This document shows, piece by piece, positions 32,616 through 44,035 of a stretch of 64,000 nt of DNA. Source of the DNA: CAVRXQ01 sp963831155. GTDB lineage: Bacteria; Actinomycetota; Acidimicrobiia; Acidimicrobiales; Bog-793. A program made the position numbers and the translations under genes. The stretch lies in assembly GCA_963831155.1 (NCBI GenBank), contig CAWHOY010000006.1, positions 372,001-436,000 on the forward strand, given 5' to 3'. Within the stretch, counting starts at the first letter, position 1. Every line of letters begins with the position of its first letter. The notes under the pieces were generated by a model. That model did not search any database. It had not been told where the DNA came from and saw nothing but the letters and a program-made list of their open reading frames with translations.

Positions 32616-33902
32616 TCAGCCGACGCGGGCGGCGATCGCAGCAGCGGCGCCGTAGGCGAGTTCGGCGGCGCCAGTCTCATCGGGACGCATGAGGTTCGAC
32701 ATGATGCGAACCAACCATCCCATTGCCGACTTCGAATGCATACACGTCGCGAAGAGGCGCTCCATGACCTTCGGGCGTCCTAGCAGCTGTGTGAAGCTCG
32801 ACGCGACCTTGAAGTACAGGCCGTAGCGATCCTCGAGATCTGACTCGTACCGCCCGAGAACGAATGGGTCGTGCGCTGCGGACGCCTCGGCGACGTGGGT
32901 CGCGGCGAGCCGACCCGTCTCGTACCCATAGGCGATCCCCTCGCCGTTGAACGGATTCACCAAACCGCCGGCGTCGCCAACGACGAGGTAGTCGGGACCG
33001 ACACGCGGTCTGATCGAGAGCCCCATCGGCAGGCGCCCGCCGGTCGCCGGCGCGCACATCGTCATCGGCCCGAGGCACCACGACTTCGGAGCGTTCGCGA
33101 CGAACGCTGCGAGGAGGTTCGATGTGTTCACCGCCTTCCACCCCTGAAACGTCGAGACGATCCCGACACCAACGTTCACCCGCCCGTCCCCGGTCGGGAA
33201 GATCCAGCCATAACCGGGAAGAACGTTGCCTTCGGTGTCGCGGAGGTCGAGGTGGAACTCGATCGTCGGCTCGAAGTGGCGGGGCGAGTAGTAGTAGCCG
33301 CGCAGCGCCATCCCGAGAGGACGCGAGCGATCGCGTTCGGCCCCGAGTGCACGTCCGAAGCGCGAGTTCGCGCCGTCGGCCACGACGATGTAGCTCGCTC
33401 GCACCTCTGTCGTGCTGCCGTGGTCGTGGTCGAGGAGGCGCGCGCCGAGAGCTGGTCCGCCGTGTCCGGACATATCGCCGAGCGGTTCGACCGCCTCGAC
33501 GCCCTGCCAGAAAGCAGCCCCGGCCTTCTCGGCGCGCCCCGAAACGAGGGCGTCGAGCTTCGAACGGGTGATCACGTAGCCGTGAGAGGGGTAGTCGCGA
33601 TGCTCGGGCCACGGGAGAACGATCTCGCGGCCGAAACCGAGCGCCCTCATGCCGTCGATGCGGTGGCGGCCTGTGATGTCGTCGAATAGACCCATGTCAT
33701 AAAGCTGGCGGACCGAGCGCGACGAAAGCAGGTCCCCACAGGTCTTGTCCCTCGGAAAGTGCTTCTTTTCGACGACGAGCACGTCGAGGCCGGCCTCGGC
33801 AAGCCAGTATGCGGCTGCGGCCCCGGATGGGCCGCCGCCCACGACGAGGACTTCGCACGCAAAGCTGGATGGGCGCCCCGCCCAAGTGCACGTAGAGCAC
33901 AC
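32616..33902 (-). CDS. Geranylgeranyl reductase family FAD oxidoreductase
   Basis: 428 residues. FAD-binding motif CEVLVVGGGPSGAAAAYWLAEAGLDVLVVEK, the family segment FPRDKTCGDLLSSRSV, and the second FAD motif YLVVGDAGGLVNPFNGEGIAYGYETG place it with geranylgeranyl/menaquinone reductases (MenJ-like), which saturate isoprenoid chains at the membrane. The only usable start is GTG 33902, inside the end of the ACC deaminase frame; the first 13 residues do not look like the family, so the original 5' end seems to have been replaced. See the junction near 33870. Confidence 0.85.
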   Translation of the reverse strand: MCSTCTWAGRPSSFACEVLVVGGGPSGAAAAYWLAEAGLDVLVVEKKHFPRDKTCGDLLSSRSVRQLYDMGLFDDITGRHRIDGMRALGFGREIVLPWPEHRDYPSHGYVITRSKLDALVSGRAEKAGAAFWQGVEAVEPLGDMSGHGGPALGARLLDHDHGSTTEVRASYIVVADGANSRFGRALGAERDRSRPLGMALRGYYYSPRHFEPTIEFHLDLRDTEGNVLPGYGWIFPTGDGRVNVGVGIVSTFQGWKAVNTSNLLAAFVANAPKSWCLGPMTMCAPATGGRLPMGLSIRPRVGPDYLVVGDAGGLVNPFNGEGIAYGYETGRLAATHVAEASAAHDPFVLGRYESDLEDRYGLYFKVASSFTQLLGRPKVMERLFATCMHSKSAMGWLVRIMSNLMRPDETGAAELAYGAAAAIAARVG

Positions 33903-34851
33903 GGCTGCTTCGCGGGATTTCTCCGTTGCGCGCCATGGCGATTAGTGCCGCCATGCTTTTCCCCTCGTACACGGGATCGGTGAGCACGCCTTCCAGCTGC
34001 GCTACCAATCGAATCGCAGCAATCGTCGCGTCGTCCGGCAATCCGTAATCAGGGCCGGCGAAGCGGGCGTCGATGACGATGTCCTCGTCGTCGATCTCGC
34101 AACCGAGACCGACTTGATCAGCGGTGGCACGGGCGATCTTGGTGACAGCAGCTCTGGTCATCGCGGCGTCGGCGGCAGTGTCGACGCCGATCAGACGACG
34201 CGGCCTGTCTTGCGACTTGAAACCGACGATCATGCCAGCCTGCGTCGAGCCGGTACACGTGGCGGTGATAACCGTGTCAAAGAAAAGGCCGAGGGTTTCT
34301 TCTTGTTGCGCCAACTCGTCGGCGAAATGCGCGTACCCCAGGCCGCCAAGCGGATGGTCGGAGGCTCCGGCTGGGATGGGATACGGCTTACCGCCGTGCT
34401 GTCTGACGTCGTCGAGAGCGCGCTCCCATGTCTCTTTGATGGCGGTCGAGTAACCCTCGCCTTCAAGGACGGCTTCGGCGCCGAGGATGCGCGACAGGAG
34501 GATGTTTCCCACCTTCGTGTAGGCGGGATCGTCCCACTTTGTCCACTCCTCTTGCACCAGACGACACCGGAGACCGAGCACGGCAGCAGCTGCTGCAACT
34601 TGGCGGGTGTGGTTGCTTTGGATGTTGCCAATGCTCACCAATGTGTCGCAGCCCTGCGCAAGAGCATCCGCAGTCAGCCACTCCAGTTTGCGAATCTTGT
34701 TACCGCCGAAGGCGAGTCCGGAGGATACGTCGTCGCGTTTCGCCCAGATCTCCACACCCAACTCGCGCGACAGTCGCTCGAGCTTGTGGACAGGGGAAGG
34801 CAGGAACGCGAGCCGCACGCGGGAGAACCGCTCGTCCAGATTCAGCGCCAC
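33697..34851 (-). CDS. acdS: 1-aminocyclopropane-1-carboxylate deaminase, 3' end replaced
   Basis: PLP enzyme that splits ACC to 2-oxobutyrate and ammonia (or D-cysteine desulfhydrase, a close relative). Residues 1-326 follow the family: LAFLPSPVHKLERLS, PLP lysine in FGGNKIRKLEW (K52), SIGNIQSNHTRQVAA, TCTGSTQAG, and TDPVYEGKSM with the Tyr-Glu pair typical of true ACC deaminases. After VLYVHLGGAP (about 33873) the last dozen family residues are missing; the frame runs on through 58 unrelated residues inside the reductase gene. Activity without the C-terminus is uncertain. ATG 34851 has AGGAGC upstream. Confidence 0.8.
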   Translation of the reverse strand: MALNLDERFSRVRLAFLPSPVHKLERLSRELGVEIWAKRDDVSSGLAFGGNKIRKLEWLTADALAQGCDTLVSIGNIQSNHTRQVAAAAAVLGLRCRLVQEEWTKWDDPAYTKVGNILLSRILGAEAVLEGEGYSTAIKETWERALDDVRQHGGKPYPIPAGASDHPLGGLGYAHFADELAQQEETLGLFFDTVITATCTGSTQAGMIVGFKSQDRPRRLIGVDTAADAAMTRAAVTKIARATADQVGLGCEIDDEDIVIDARFAGPDYGLPDDATIAAIRLVAQLEGVLTDPVYEGKSMAALIAMARNGEIPRSSRVLYVHLGGAPIQLCVRSPRRGRRPIRGRSRILACRGRPRRARRRKEALSEGQDLWGPAFVALGPPAL

Positions 34852-35132
34852 GGTGCTCCTCCTTTGTTTTGCGCGATCGTTTGGGCCTTATCATCATTGC
34901 ACCAGTCGATTACACGTTCGCCTTCTCACCGCGGCTCGACCTTCTCCCTGTGCCGTCGGCCGGTACGCGGGTTCGACGCGGGATCGAGCGAATCACGTTG
35001 CTACTTCCAGCACGCGCCGATGGTAATTAGGTGGACATACAACACAGATGCCAGATGGATCAGAACTGATGACCGCAGCACTTCGTCTGCTGCGACTCGC
35101 GGTTTTTGGCAAGCCTTTAGCAGGAGTTACGT

Positions 35133-35205
35133 GGGGCTAACTGGACTTGAACCAGTGACCTCAGCATTATCAGTGCTGCGCTCTAACCAGCTGAGCTATA
35201 GCCCC
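35133..35205 (-). tRNA. ileT: tRNA-Ile (anticodon GAT)
   Basis: 73-nt cloverleaf: acceptor GGGGCTA / TAGCCCC, D arm GCTC...GAGC, anticodon stem CAGCA / TGCTG with loop CTGATAA (anticodon GAT), T arm ACTGG-TTCAAGT-CCAGT. CCA is not encoded. It lies 27 bp downstream of gyrA on the same strand, as ileT does in mycobacteria. Its 3' half is the source of the duplicates at 32396-32440 and 27081-27140. Confidence 0.97.
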
Positions 35206-35232
35206 GAGGGCCTCGAAGCTACCCGATCGGGG

Positions 35233-37713
<2,481 letters not shown>

Positions 37714-37765
37714 CGCCTCCTACCTTTCTTTAAAACTCTGCTCCGGCACGTCGGATCGCTACCGA

Positions 37766-39715
37766 TCAAATGTCGAGGAAGCGGACATCCTTCGCGTTCG
37801 TCTGGATGAAGTGACGACGTACCTCGACATCGTCGCCCATCAGCACCGAGCACACCTGATCGGCGGTCGCCGCCTCTTCCATCGTGATCTGCAACAGTGA
37901 CCGCTTCTCGGGGTCGATCGTCGTGTCGCGCAACTCGGCGAAGTCCATCTCCCCGAGGCCCTTCAATCGCTGAAAGTCCTTCGAGTGATTCGGGTGCTCC
38001 TCCAAGAACTTGAGGCGCGCCGCGTCGTCTTTCAGATACGACTTCGTCGTCCCGACGAGAGTCGAGTACAGCGGCGGCTGTGCGACGTACACGTGGCCCG
38101 CCTCGACGAGCGGCCACATCTGGCGCAAGAAGAAGGTCAGCAACAGCGTCCGGATGTGTGAACCGTCGACATCCGCGTCAGCGAGGATTATCACCTTGTC
38201 GTAACGGATCTTCTCCAGATCGAAGTCGTCGGCGACGCCGGCACCGATCGCCATGATCAGCGCCTGGATCTCAGCGTTCTTCAGCATCTTGTCGAGCCGG
38301 GCCTTTTCGACGTTTAAGATTTTTCCCCGGATCGGCAGGATCGCCTGGGTGTGTGGGTCGCGCGCATTCTTCGCCGAGCCCGCCGCGGAATTGCCTTCGA
38401 CAATGAACAGCTCCGACTCGCGGGGATCTCGCGAAGCGCAGTCGATGAGCTTGCCGGGAAGGCCGGCACCGTCGAGCGCGGACTTGCGTCGCGTCAGATC
38501 ACGCGCCTGGCGCGCGGCGACACGTGCCCGCTGCGCGGTGAGGGACTTCTGCAAGATCTGGTTCGTCTCGCGGGGATTCTCCTCGAGCCACTCGGCGAGC
38601 TTCTCGTTCGTCGCACGTTCGACGAGCGAACGGATCGTGACGTTGCCAAGCTTCGCCTTCGTCTGCCCTTCGAACTGTGGGTTCGTCAGCCGTACGGAAA
38701 TGATCGCCGTGAGACCCTCACGGATATCCTCACCTTGCAGATTGCCGTCGGAGTCTTTCAGCGAGCCCTTGTTGCGCGCGACTCGGTTCACGACATTGGT
38801 GAGTGCCTTTTTAAACCCTTCCTCGTGCATGCCGCCTTCGACCGTAGCGATCGAGTTCGCGAAGGAGTAGATGCTCTCGTAGTAGCCCGTGTTCCATTGC
38901 AGCGCGACCTCGACCTCCTGGTCGTTCTCGGACTGGGAGAAGTACGCGACCTTGCGGAAAAGAGACTCCTTGGACTGATTCAAGTGGCGCACGAGGTCTT
39001 CAATCCCGCCCGTATAGCGGAAGGTCTGTGATTGCTCGTGCCCGGGACGCTCGTCTTTGAAGCGGATCTCTAGCCCGCGCTGCAAGAAGGCGTTCATTTG
39101 CAGACGCTCGATGATCGTCTGGGCGCGAAAATCGATTTCGTCGAAGATCTTCGGATCCGGCCAGAACGTGACCGCCGTACCGGTTCGGTCGCGCGGCGAC
39201 GGTCCGACCTTTTTCAGTTTGCCGGTCGGCTCGCCTCCGTTGACGAACGTGATCTCGTAACGGTTGCCGCCACGGTCGACTTGCAGCTCGAGGCGCGTGG
39301 AGAGCGCGTTGACAATCGAGACGCCGACGCCGTGCAGCCCACCAGAGACCTTGTAACTCTTGCCGCCGAACTTAGCCCCGGCGTGGAGCTTCGTGAGCAC
39401 GATCTCCGCGGCAGATTTCGACGGATCGTCGGGGTAAGGATCGATCGGGATTCCCCGACCGTTGTCCGAGACGCGGCAGCCGCCGTCTTTCAAGATTGTG
39501 ACGTCGATCCGGTTGCCGTATCCCTGCATCGCCTCGTCGACCGCGTTGTCGACGACTTCCCAGATGAGGTGGTGCAACCCCGAAGACGACGTGGAGCCGA
39601 TATACATCGCCGGGCGCATCCGGACGGGCTCGAGCCCCTCCAAAACGGTGATGTCGGCCGCTTCGTACGACCCCGCGGTGGCGCGCCGGGACCTCTCTTT
39701 TTCCTTCGTTACCAC
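37766..39715 (-). CDS. gyrB: DNA gyrase subunit B
   Basis: 649 residues, the ATPase subunit. GHKL motifs EVVDNAVDEAMQGY, DNGRGIPID, GGLHGVGVSIVNALS and QTKAKLGN are present, as is the Toprim EGNSAAGSAK and DADVDGSHIRTLLL. The C-terminus ends FIQTNAKDVRFLDI, the usual gyrB end. GTG start. Lies downstream of dciA in the order dnaA-dnaN-recF-dciA-gyrB-gyrA. Confidence 0.97.
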   Translation of the reverse strand: MVTKEKERSRRATAGSYEAADITVLEGLEPVRMRPAMYIGSTSSSGLHHLIWEVVDNAVDEAMQGYGNRIDVTILKDGGCRVSDNGRGIPIDPYPDDPSKSAAEIVLTKLHAGAKFGGKSYKVSGGLHGVGVSIVNALSTRLELQVDRGGNRYEITFVNGGEPTGKLKKVGPSPRDRTGTAVTFWPDPKIFDEIDFRAQTIIERLQMNAFLQRGLEIRFKDERPGHEQSQTFRYTGGIEDLVRHLNQSKESLFRKVAYFSQSENDQEVEVALQWNTGYYESIYSFANSIATVEGGMHEEGFKKALTNVVNRVARNKGSLKDSDGNLQGEDIREGLTAIISVRLTNPQFEGQTKAKLGNVTIRSLVERATNEKLAEWLEENPRETNQILQKSLTAQRARVAARQARDLTRRKSALDGAGLPGKLIDCASRDPRESELFIVEGNSAAGSAKNARDPHTQAILPIRGKILNVEKARLDKMLKNAEIQALIMAIGAGVADDFDLEKIRYDKVIILADADVDGSHIRTLLLTFFLRQMWPLVEAGHVYVAQPPLYSTLVGTTKSYLKDDAARLKFLEEHPNHSKDFQRLKGLGEMDFAELRDTTIDPEKRSLLQITMEEAATADQVCSVLMGDDVEVRRHFIQTNAKDVRFLDI

Positions 39716-39787
39716 GGGCGCGGCTCCTCAACGGCGTCGATGCCAAACGTCGGCTTGCGTGCCGTGAGCGCAAGCCACAGGACACCT

Positions 39788-40177
39788 TCAGTCTAGGCGG
39801 AAATGACCGTCCACTTGGCCTTTCACCCGCTCGACGACACGCCGTCCGAGCAGCTCGGCGAGGCGGTCGCAGATCACTGGAGCGAGGAAGACGAGCTCGG
39901 TCACCCGAGCCGGTGTGTCGACGACGACGACGAGCTCGGACCCGTTCACCGCTCGGGGAGCGTTGTGTCGCGCCGCCTCCTCGCCGACGAGCTCTGGCCA
40001 GGATCGGGCGATCGTGTCAAGGAGGCGCAGTCCGCTCAGACCCTCGGTCGCCAGGTACGCGTCAAGGACTTTATCGATCGCATAGGGCTCGCGACGAGAC
40101 TCGCCCGAGCTGTCCTCATCTCGGTGCGTCGCGCGCTTTGGTCGAGGTCGGCGGTCCTCGTCGCGACGCGTGCTCAC
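39788..40177 (-). CDS. DciA family protein (DUF721), helicase-loading factor
   Basis: 129 residues with a basic, disordered N-terminus of about 30 and the DUF721 domain (IDKVLDAYLATEGLSGLRLLDTIARSWPELVGEEAARHNAPRAVNGSELVVVVDTPA, then QVICDRLAELLGRRVVERVKG-type end). DciA proteins load or stabilise the replicative helicase DnaB. GTG 40177 overlaps the recF stop (GTGA). Position between recF and gyrB is the same as Rv0004 in Mycobacterium. Confidence 0.88.
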   Translation of the reverse strand: MSTRRDEDRRPRPKRATHRDEDSSGESRREPYAIDKVLDAYLATEGLSGLRLLDTIARSWPELVGEEAARHNAPRAVNGSELVVVVDTPARVTELVFLAPVICDRLAELLGRRVVERVKGQVDGHFRLD

Positions 40178-41253
40178 CCGAGCAGTCTTCCCTGTGCGAC
40201 ACGGATAACGATCGCTGGATCCGCTCCCGTTGGCAACGGTCCTGCCGTCGTGAGGAGCGCTTGGCCCGCGGGGAGTTCGTGAAACAGCGCTTCCGCGGTC
40301 TGTTCGTCGAGTTCGGAGAAGGCGTCGTCCAGCAACAACACTGGCGACGTCTTCGCTGCAGCGGTGACTGCGCCGTGCGCCGCGAGGCGCAGCGCCAGCG
40401 TCGCGCAACGTTGTCGGCCCTGGGAAACTCGTGTCCTCGCGTCGAGCGTTCCCACCTTCACTTCGATGTCGTCGCGGTGCGGACCGATCGTCGTTGCTTG
40501 GCGCCGGACGTCTTCGTCGCGTGAAATTTTCAACGCCTCGGCGAGATCTCCAACGAACGAACGCATATAGGCGAGGGCGAGCGGTTCGTCCGCACGCGTT
40601 AAGTCGCGAAAGGCCTTGTCGGCAAGCGGGGCGATCTCTTGAAGAAGCGACTCGCGGGCGCGGATGAGTTCCTCGCCGGCGACCACCAGTTGCTCGTCCC
40701 ACACCTCCAAGCTCGACGCGGTGTTCCGGGCGAGGAAACCACCGGCTTGGCGAAGCAATGACGCGCGTTGGCGCAAAATCCGTTCGACGTTCTGGCGCAA
40801 CTCCAAACGCCTCGGATGGGCGGATACGAGAGCGTCGTCGAGGTAATCACGCCGGTACTGGGGCCCGCCTTTCACGAGCACGAGGTCGTCGGGCGTGAAA
40901 ACGGTCACTCGCAGCGTCTCGAGTAACTCGGCGTTGCGCCGAGGACGGTGATGATTCCGCAGTACCCGGTCCCGTCGGTCGCGATAGATCTCGATTTCGA
41001 CGAGTTCGATCCGGTCATCGGTCGCGGTTTCGACGCGGATGACCGCCTGAGACGCTCCGTTGCGGATGAGCGCTTCGCGAGGCGTGCCTCGAAACGAGCC
41101 GAGCGTCGACGCGTAGGCGATCGCCTCGAGCAGGCTCGTCTTCCCGGCGCCGTTATCCCCCGCAACGACCGTGAGTCCCGATGAGCTTGGGACAAACCGA
41201 GCCTGCTCGAGGTTCCGAAAGTCTCGGACCTCGAGCCAGTGAACCTCGCTCAG
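40174..41253 (-). CDS. recF: DNA replication/repair protein RecF, apparent CTG start
   Basis: SMC-like ATPase that loads RecA at gaps with RecO and RecR. Reading from a CTG at 41253 gives 359 residues, the normal length: SEVHWLEVRDFRNLEQARF, Walker A GDNGAGKTS at 32-40, SFRGTPREALIRNG, RNHHRPRRNAELL, signature VSQGRQRCATLAL and Walker B VLLLDDAFSELD. The frame has no ATG, GTG or TTG before GTG 40908, which would delete the ATP site. The CTG overlaps the dnaN TGA as CTGA, the same 4-nt arrangement used by many genes here. The ending overlaps dciA. Confidence 0.9.
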   Translation of the reverse strand: MSEVHWLEVRDFRNLEQARFVPSSSGLTVVAGDNGAGKTSLLEAIAYASTLGSFRGTPREALIRNGASQAVIRVETATDDRIELVEIEIYRDRRDRVLRNHHRPRRNAELLETLRVTVFTPDDLVLVKGGPQYRRDYLDDALVSAHPRRLELRQNVERILRQRASLLRQAGGFLARNTASSLEVWDEQLVVAGEELIRARESLLQEIAPLADKAFRDLTRADEPLALAYMRSFVGDLAEALKISRDEDVRRQATTIGPHRDDIEVKVGTLDARTRVSQGRQRCATLALRLAAHGAVTAAAKTSPVLLLDDAFSELDEQTAEALFHELPAGQALLTTAGPLPTGADPAIVIRVAQGRLLG

Positions 41254-42374
41254 GAGACCCGCACCGGCATCAACAGGTACCGGTAGTCGTCGTCGCCCTC
41301 GGCTCGCACGGTCGCCGGCTTCGACGAGTCGATTACCTCGATGATGACCGTGTCTGACCGCAGTGCCTCGACGCCGTCGAGGAGGTAGTTCGGGTTGAAC
41401 GCGACGACGAGTTCTTCGCCCTGATACTCACCGGAAATCTGCTCGGCTGCTCTCCCGCTCTCGGTCGTGAGCACGGTGAGATCGGCTCCGTCGGGGCGGA
41501 ACGCGACACGTACAGGAGTAGCGGCGTCCTTCGCGTCCCGCACCATCAACCGCACCCTCCGGAGCGCGTTCGCGAGCTCGTCTCGCGGCGTGTGGAGCGC
41601 GTTCGGGTACGAAGCGGGCAGGAGCCGCTGGTAGTCGGGAAACGGGCCCTTCAATAGCCGCGTCGTAAGCCTCGTGTCGTCAAGTTCGAAGACCGCATCA
41701 AGGTCGCTGTGGCGGAAGACGAGCTTCGCGTCGCCTTCTTTTTCCTTCTCCGCCACCAGGCGTTGAATCTCGCCAAGCGCCCGGGCGGGGATCAGCACCT
41801 CTGAGCCCGGCTCGAGCGCGGAGAGCCCCGCGAGGTCCTTGAAAGCGAGGCGGTAAGAGTCCGTCGCGACGAGCCGCAAACCGTTATCGACCGCAACCAT
41901 CAGCACACCGGTGAGTTGCGGAGCTCTCGTGTCGTCCGCGAGCGCGGCCGGCACAACCTGACGCAATCCCTCAGCGAAAGGACCAGCTGGAAGCGTGATT
42001 CCCTCCCCGTCGACGTTCGTCAGTCGCATGACATCGGCGCCGACCGGCACCCGTACGTCGAACTCCGCCTTACCGGAGGTGATCTTCACCTCCTGGTCGT
42101 CTGATTCGACTCGAACCGCACCTGGGTCAAACGCCCGCACGATGTCCACGGCGAGGCGCGACGGGACCTGGGTCGAACCGTCTTCGCTCCCCGCCACCGT
42201 TTGCGACACCTCGATCGAAAGATCGGCATCCGAGCCGACGACTTCTAACTGATTACCGCGCAAGGTGAGCCGTACGTTTTGCGTGCCGAGGCTGACACTT
42301 GCTCGTGCCGACGCCGCGCGCGCCGTCGTACTTAATGCCTCGAGAAGAGCGTCCCGCTCAGTTCGGAACTTCAC
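41250..42374 (-). CDS. dnaN: DNA polymerase III beta subunit (sliding clamp)
   Basis: 374 residues with three clamp domains. Recognisable stretches are MKFRTERDALLEAL, VTSGKAEFDV-type (KITSGKAEFDVRVPVGADVM), LTGVLMVAVDNGLRLVATDSYRLAF, FPDYQRLLP and the C-terminal VVAFNPNYLLDGVEAL...YRYLLMPVRVS. It confers processivity and docks clamp-binding partners. Its TGA overlaps the CTG proposed as recF start. 246 bp separate it from dnaA. Confidence 0.97.
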   Translation of the reverse strand: MKFRTERDALLEALSTTARAASARASVSLGTQNVRLTLRGNQLEVVGSDADLSIEVSQTVAGSEDGSTQVPSRLAVDIVRAFDPGAVRVESDDQEVKITSGKAEFDVRVPVGADVMRLTNVDGEGITLPAGPFAEGLRQVVPAALADDTRAPQLTGVLMVAVDNGLRLVATDSYRLAFKDLAGLSALEPGSEVLIPARALGEIQRLVAEKEKEGDAKLVFRHSDLDAVFELDDTRLTTRLLKGPFPDYQRLLPASYPNALHTPRDELANALRRVRLMVRDAKDAATPVRVAFRPDGADLTVLTTESGRAAEQISGEYQGEELVVAFNPNYLLDGVEALRSDTVIIEVIDSSKPATVRAEGDDDYRYLLMPVRVS

Positions 42375-42620
42375 GGATCTCGCGCCCCCTTCTCCTAAAT
42401 GATTTAAAGAAACCAGAGCAGTAGTAGTAGGTGCTGTGAATTGTGGATCACCACCTGTAGGTGCAGCGTGAAGGCATTATCGTTGCGCGGCGGTCATCCA
42501 CTGTTCCTCACAGGGGCGACTAGGCCACCGACCCGATCGTGTGAACGAGTGCCGCACGATCCCCAGCTTGGCAGGTCGCAATCCCGTTGCTTTCCACGTG
42601 TTGTTCCCTTGCGCGCGGGG
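42375..42620. promoter_or_regulatory. dnaA-dnaN intergenic region with DnaA-box-like sites
   Basis: Contains TGTGGATCA (42442-42450; one mismatch to the reverse of TTATCCACA), TCATCCACT (42494-42502, two mismatches) and an AT-rich run near 42393-42412 next to the dnaN start. Such features suit a part of oriC or autoregulated dnaA/dnaN promoters. No open frame of interest. Confidence 0.5.
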
Positions 42621-43979
42621 TCAATGCCCGCTACGGATCCGCAGCGTTAGCTCGTTGACCTGGTCGTAGACCTGGCGGCGCTCTTTCATCAGTTTCGAGA
42701 TCTTGTCGACAGCGTGGATCACAGTGGTGTGGTCACGTCCACCGAATTCGCGCGCGATCGCGGGGTACGAGTATTCGGTGAGCTCGCGGAACAGATACAT
42801 CGAGATCTGTCGTGCCATGACGAGTGGACGCCGTCTGCTGGGGCTGGTGAGTTCGTCGACCGTGAAGCCGAAATGATCCGCGCTCATTTCGAGTATCTGG
42901 CGCGCGGTGATTCGACGCGGTTGATGGTCAGAGACGAGATCGGACAGTACGTGTTCCGCCAAGTCTGCTGTGAGTGGCTGCTTGGTCAAGCTCGCATATG
43001 CGGTGACTCGGATCAACGCGCCTTCGAGTTCGCGGATGTTCTCCGAGACGAGGCTCGCGATGAACTCGAGCACCTGGTCGTCGACACTCAGCCGTTCGTG
43101 TTGCGCTTTTGTCCGCAGGATCGCGATCCGTGTTTCGAGCTCAGGCGGGCTGATCTCGGTGACAAGGCCGGACATGAACCGGCTTTTTAGCCGGTCTTCT
43201 AGGGTTTTTATCGACCCCGGCGGCCGGTCGGAACTCAGCACCAACTGGCGCATGTTGTCGTGTAGCGCGTTGAACGTGTGGAAGAACTCTTCTTGAAGGG
43301 CTTCTTTACCTTCGATCTGCTGGATGTCGTCGATCAACAGCACGTCGCATTCGCGATAGCGGCGCTTGAAGGCGGACATCGTGTTGTTCTGAATCGATGC
43401 CAAGAACTCGTTCAGCATCGATTCTGTCGGTACGTATTGCACGTTGTGACGCGGGAAGTTTTCGGTGACGTAGTTGCGAATCGCTTGGAGCAGGTGCGTT
43501 TTTCCGAGGCCGGCCGCGCCGAAGATAAACAGCGGGTTGTACGCACGACCAGGTGCTTCTGCGACCGTCAGCGCGGCAGCGTGCGCGAATCGATTCGACG
43601 GACCGATGACGAAACCATCGAAGGTGTACCGACGCGTAATCGAGGTCTCATTCCGCCGGTTCTCGGACTGCGTAACGGGTGTTTCGATGAGTTCTTCGGA
43701 AACTTCGGCGTCGTCGGGTACACCCGTCGCGGCCGGGTCGACGTCGAAGCGAATCGGGAACTCCGTGCCGACCGAATCGATGACCGCCGCACGGACCAAG
43801 GGCGCAAAACGTGTCTCAAGACGCTCTCTGACGTGGGCATTTGGCACGGTGAGTACAAGAGTGCCGTTCTGGAACCCCGAAGGATGGACGCCGGAGAACC
43901 AGGCGTGCCAGACGGCCTCTGAGACCTGGGATTGGATGGCGCCCGCACAGCCATCCCAGAGTTCTTTTGCATCGAGCAA
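42621..43979 (-). CDS. dnaA: Chromosomal replication initiator DnaA
   Basis: 452 residues from TTG 43979. Domain I starts LDAKELWDGCAGAIQSQVSEAVWHAWFSGV; the AAA+ domain has Walker A GAAGLGKTH at 154-162 and Walker B LLIDDIQ near 215; the sensor and box VII segments follow (EDRLKSRFMSGLVTEI); the C-terminal DNA-binding domain has the signature ELTEYSYPAIAREFGGRDHTTVIHA. The TTG is favoured because the family begins there; the upstream frame (to 44108) runs through DnaA-box DNA. DnaA-ATP opens oriC and regulates transcription. Confidence 0.96.
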   Translation of the reverse strand: MLDAKELWDGCAGAIQSQVSEAVWHAWFSGVHPSGFQNGTLVLTVPNAHVRERLETRFAPLVRAAVIDSVGTEFPIRFDVDPAATGVPDDAEVSEELIETPVTQSENRRNETSITRRYTFDGFVIGPSNRFAHAAALTVAEAPGRAYNPLFIFGAAGLGKTHLLQAIRNYVTENFPRHNVQYVPTESMLNEFLASIQNNTMSAFKRRYRECDVLLIDDIQQIEGKEALQEEFFHTFNALHDNMRQLVLSSDRPPGSIKTLEDRLKSRFMSGLVTEISPPELETRIAILRTKAQHERLSVDDQVLEFIASLVSENIRELEGALIRVTAYASLTKQPLTADLAEHVLSDLVSDHQPRRITARQILEMSADHFGFTVDELTSPSRRRPLVMARQISMYLFRELTEYSYPAIAREFGGRDHTTVIHAVDKISKLMKERRQVYDQVNELTLRIRSGH

Positions 43980-44003
43980 GCTAGAGCCGCCTTCGTGAGC
44001 AAG

Positions 44004-44035
44004 TTGTCCACAAGGGGGTCCACAAGTGTGGATTC
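44004..44035. promoter_or_regulatory. DnaA-box cluster between dnaA and rpmH, candidate oriC
   Basis: Three close matches to the DnaA box: TTGTCCACA (44004-44012), GGGTCCACA (44016-44024) and, inverted, TGTGGATTC (44027-44035). They lie 25-56 bp upstream of the dnaA start in the 197-bp divergent region to rpmH, where gene orientation switches. This may be the origin itself or the dnaA autoregulatory sites. Confidence 0.6.

Noticed and set aside
27081..35205. A complete mobile island with its own integrase
   Set aside because: No tyrosine or serine recombinase frame is present; only att-like fragments and one IS256 transposase were found.
42588..42606. CACGTG-centred sequence before dnaA as a second parS
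   Set aside because: Only the central six bases match; flanks differ from the parS consensus at most positions.
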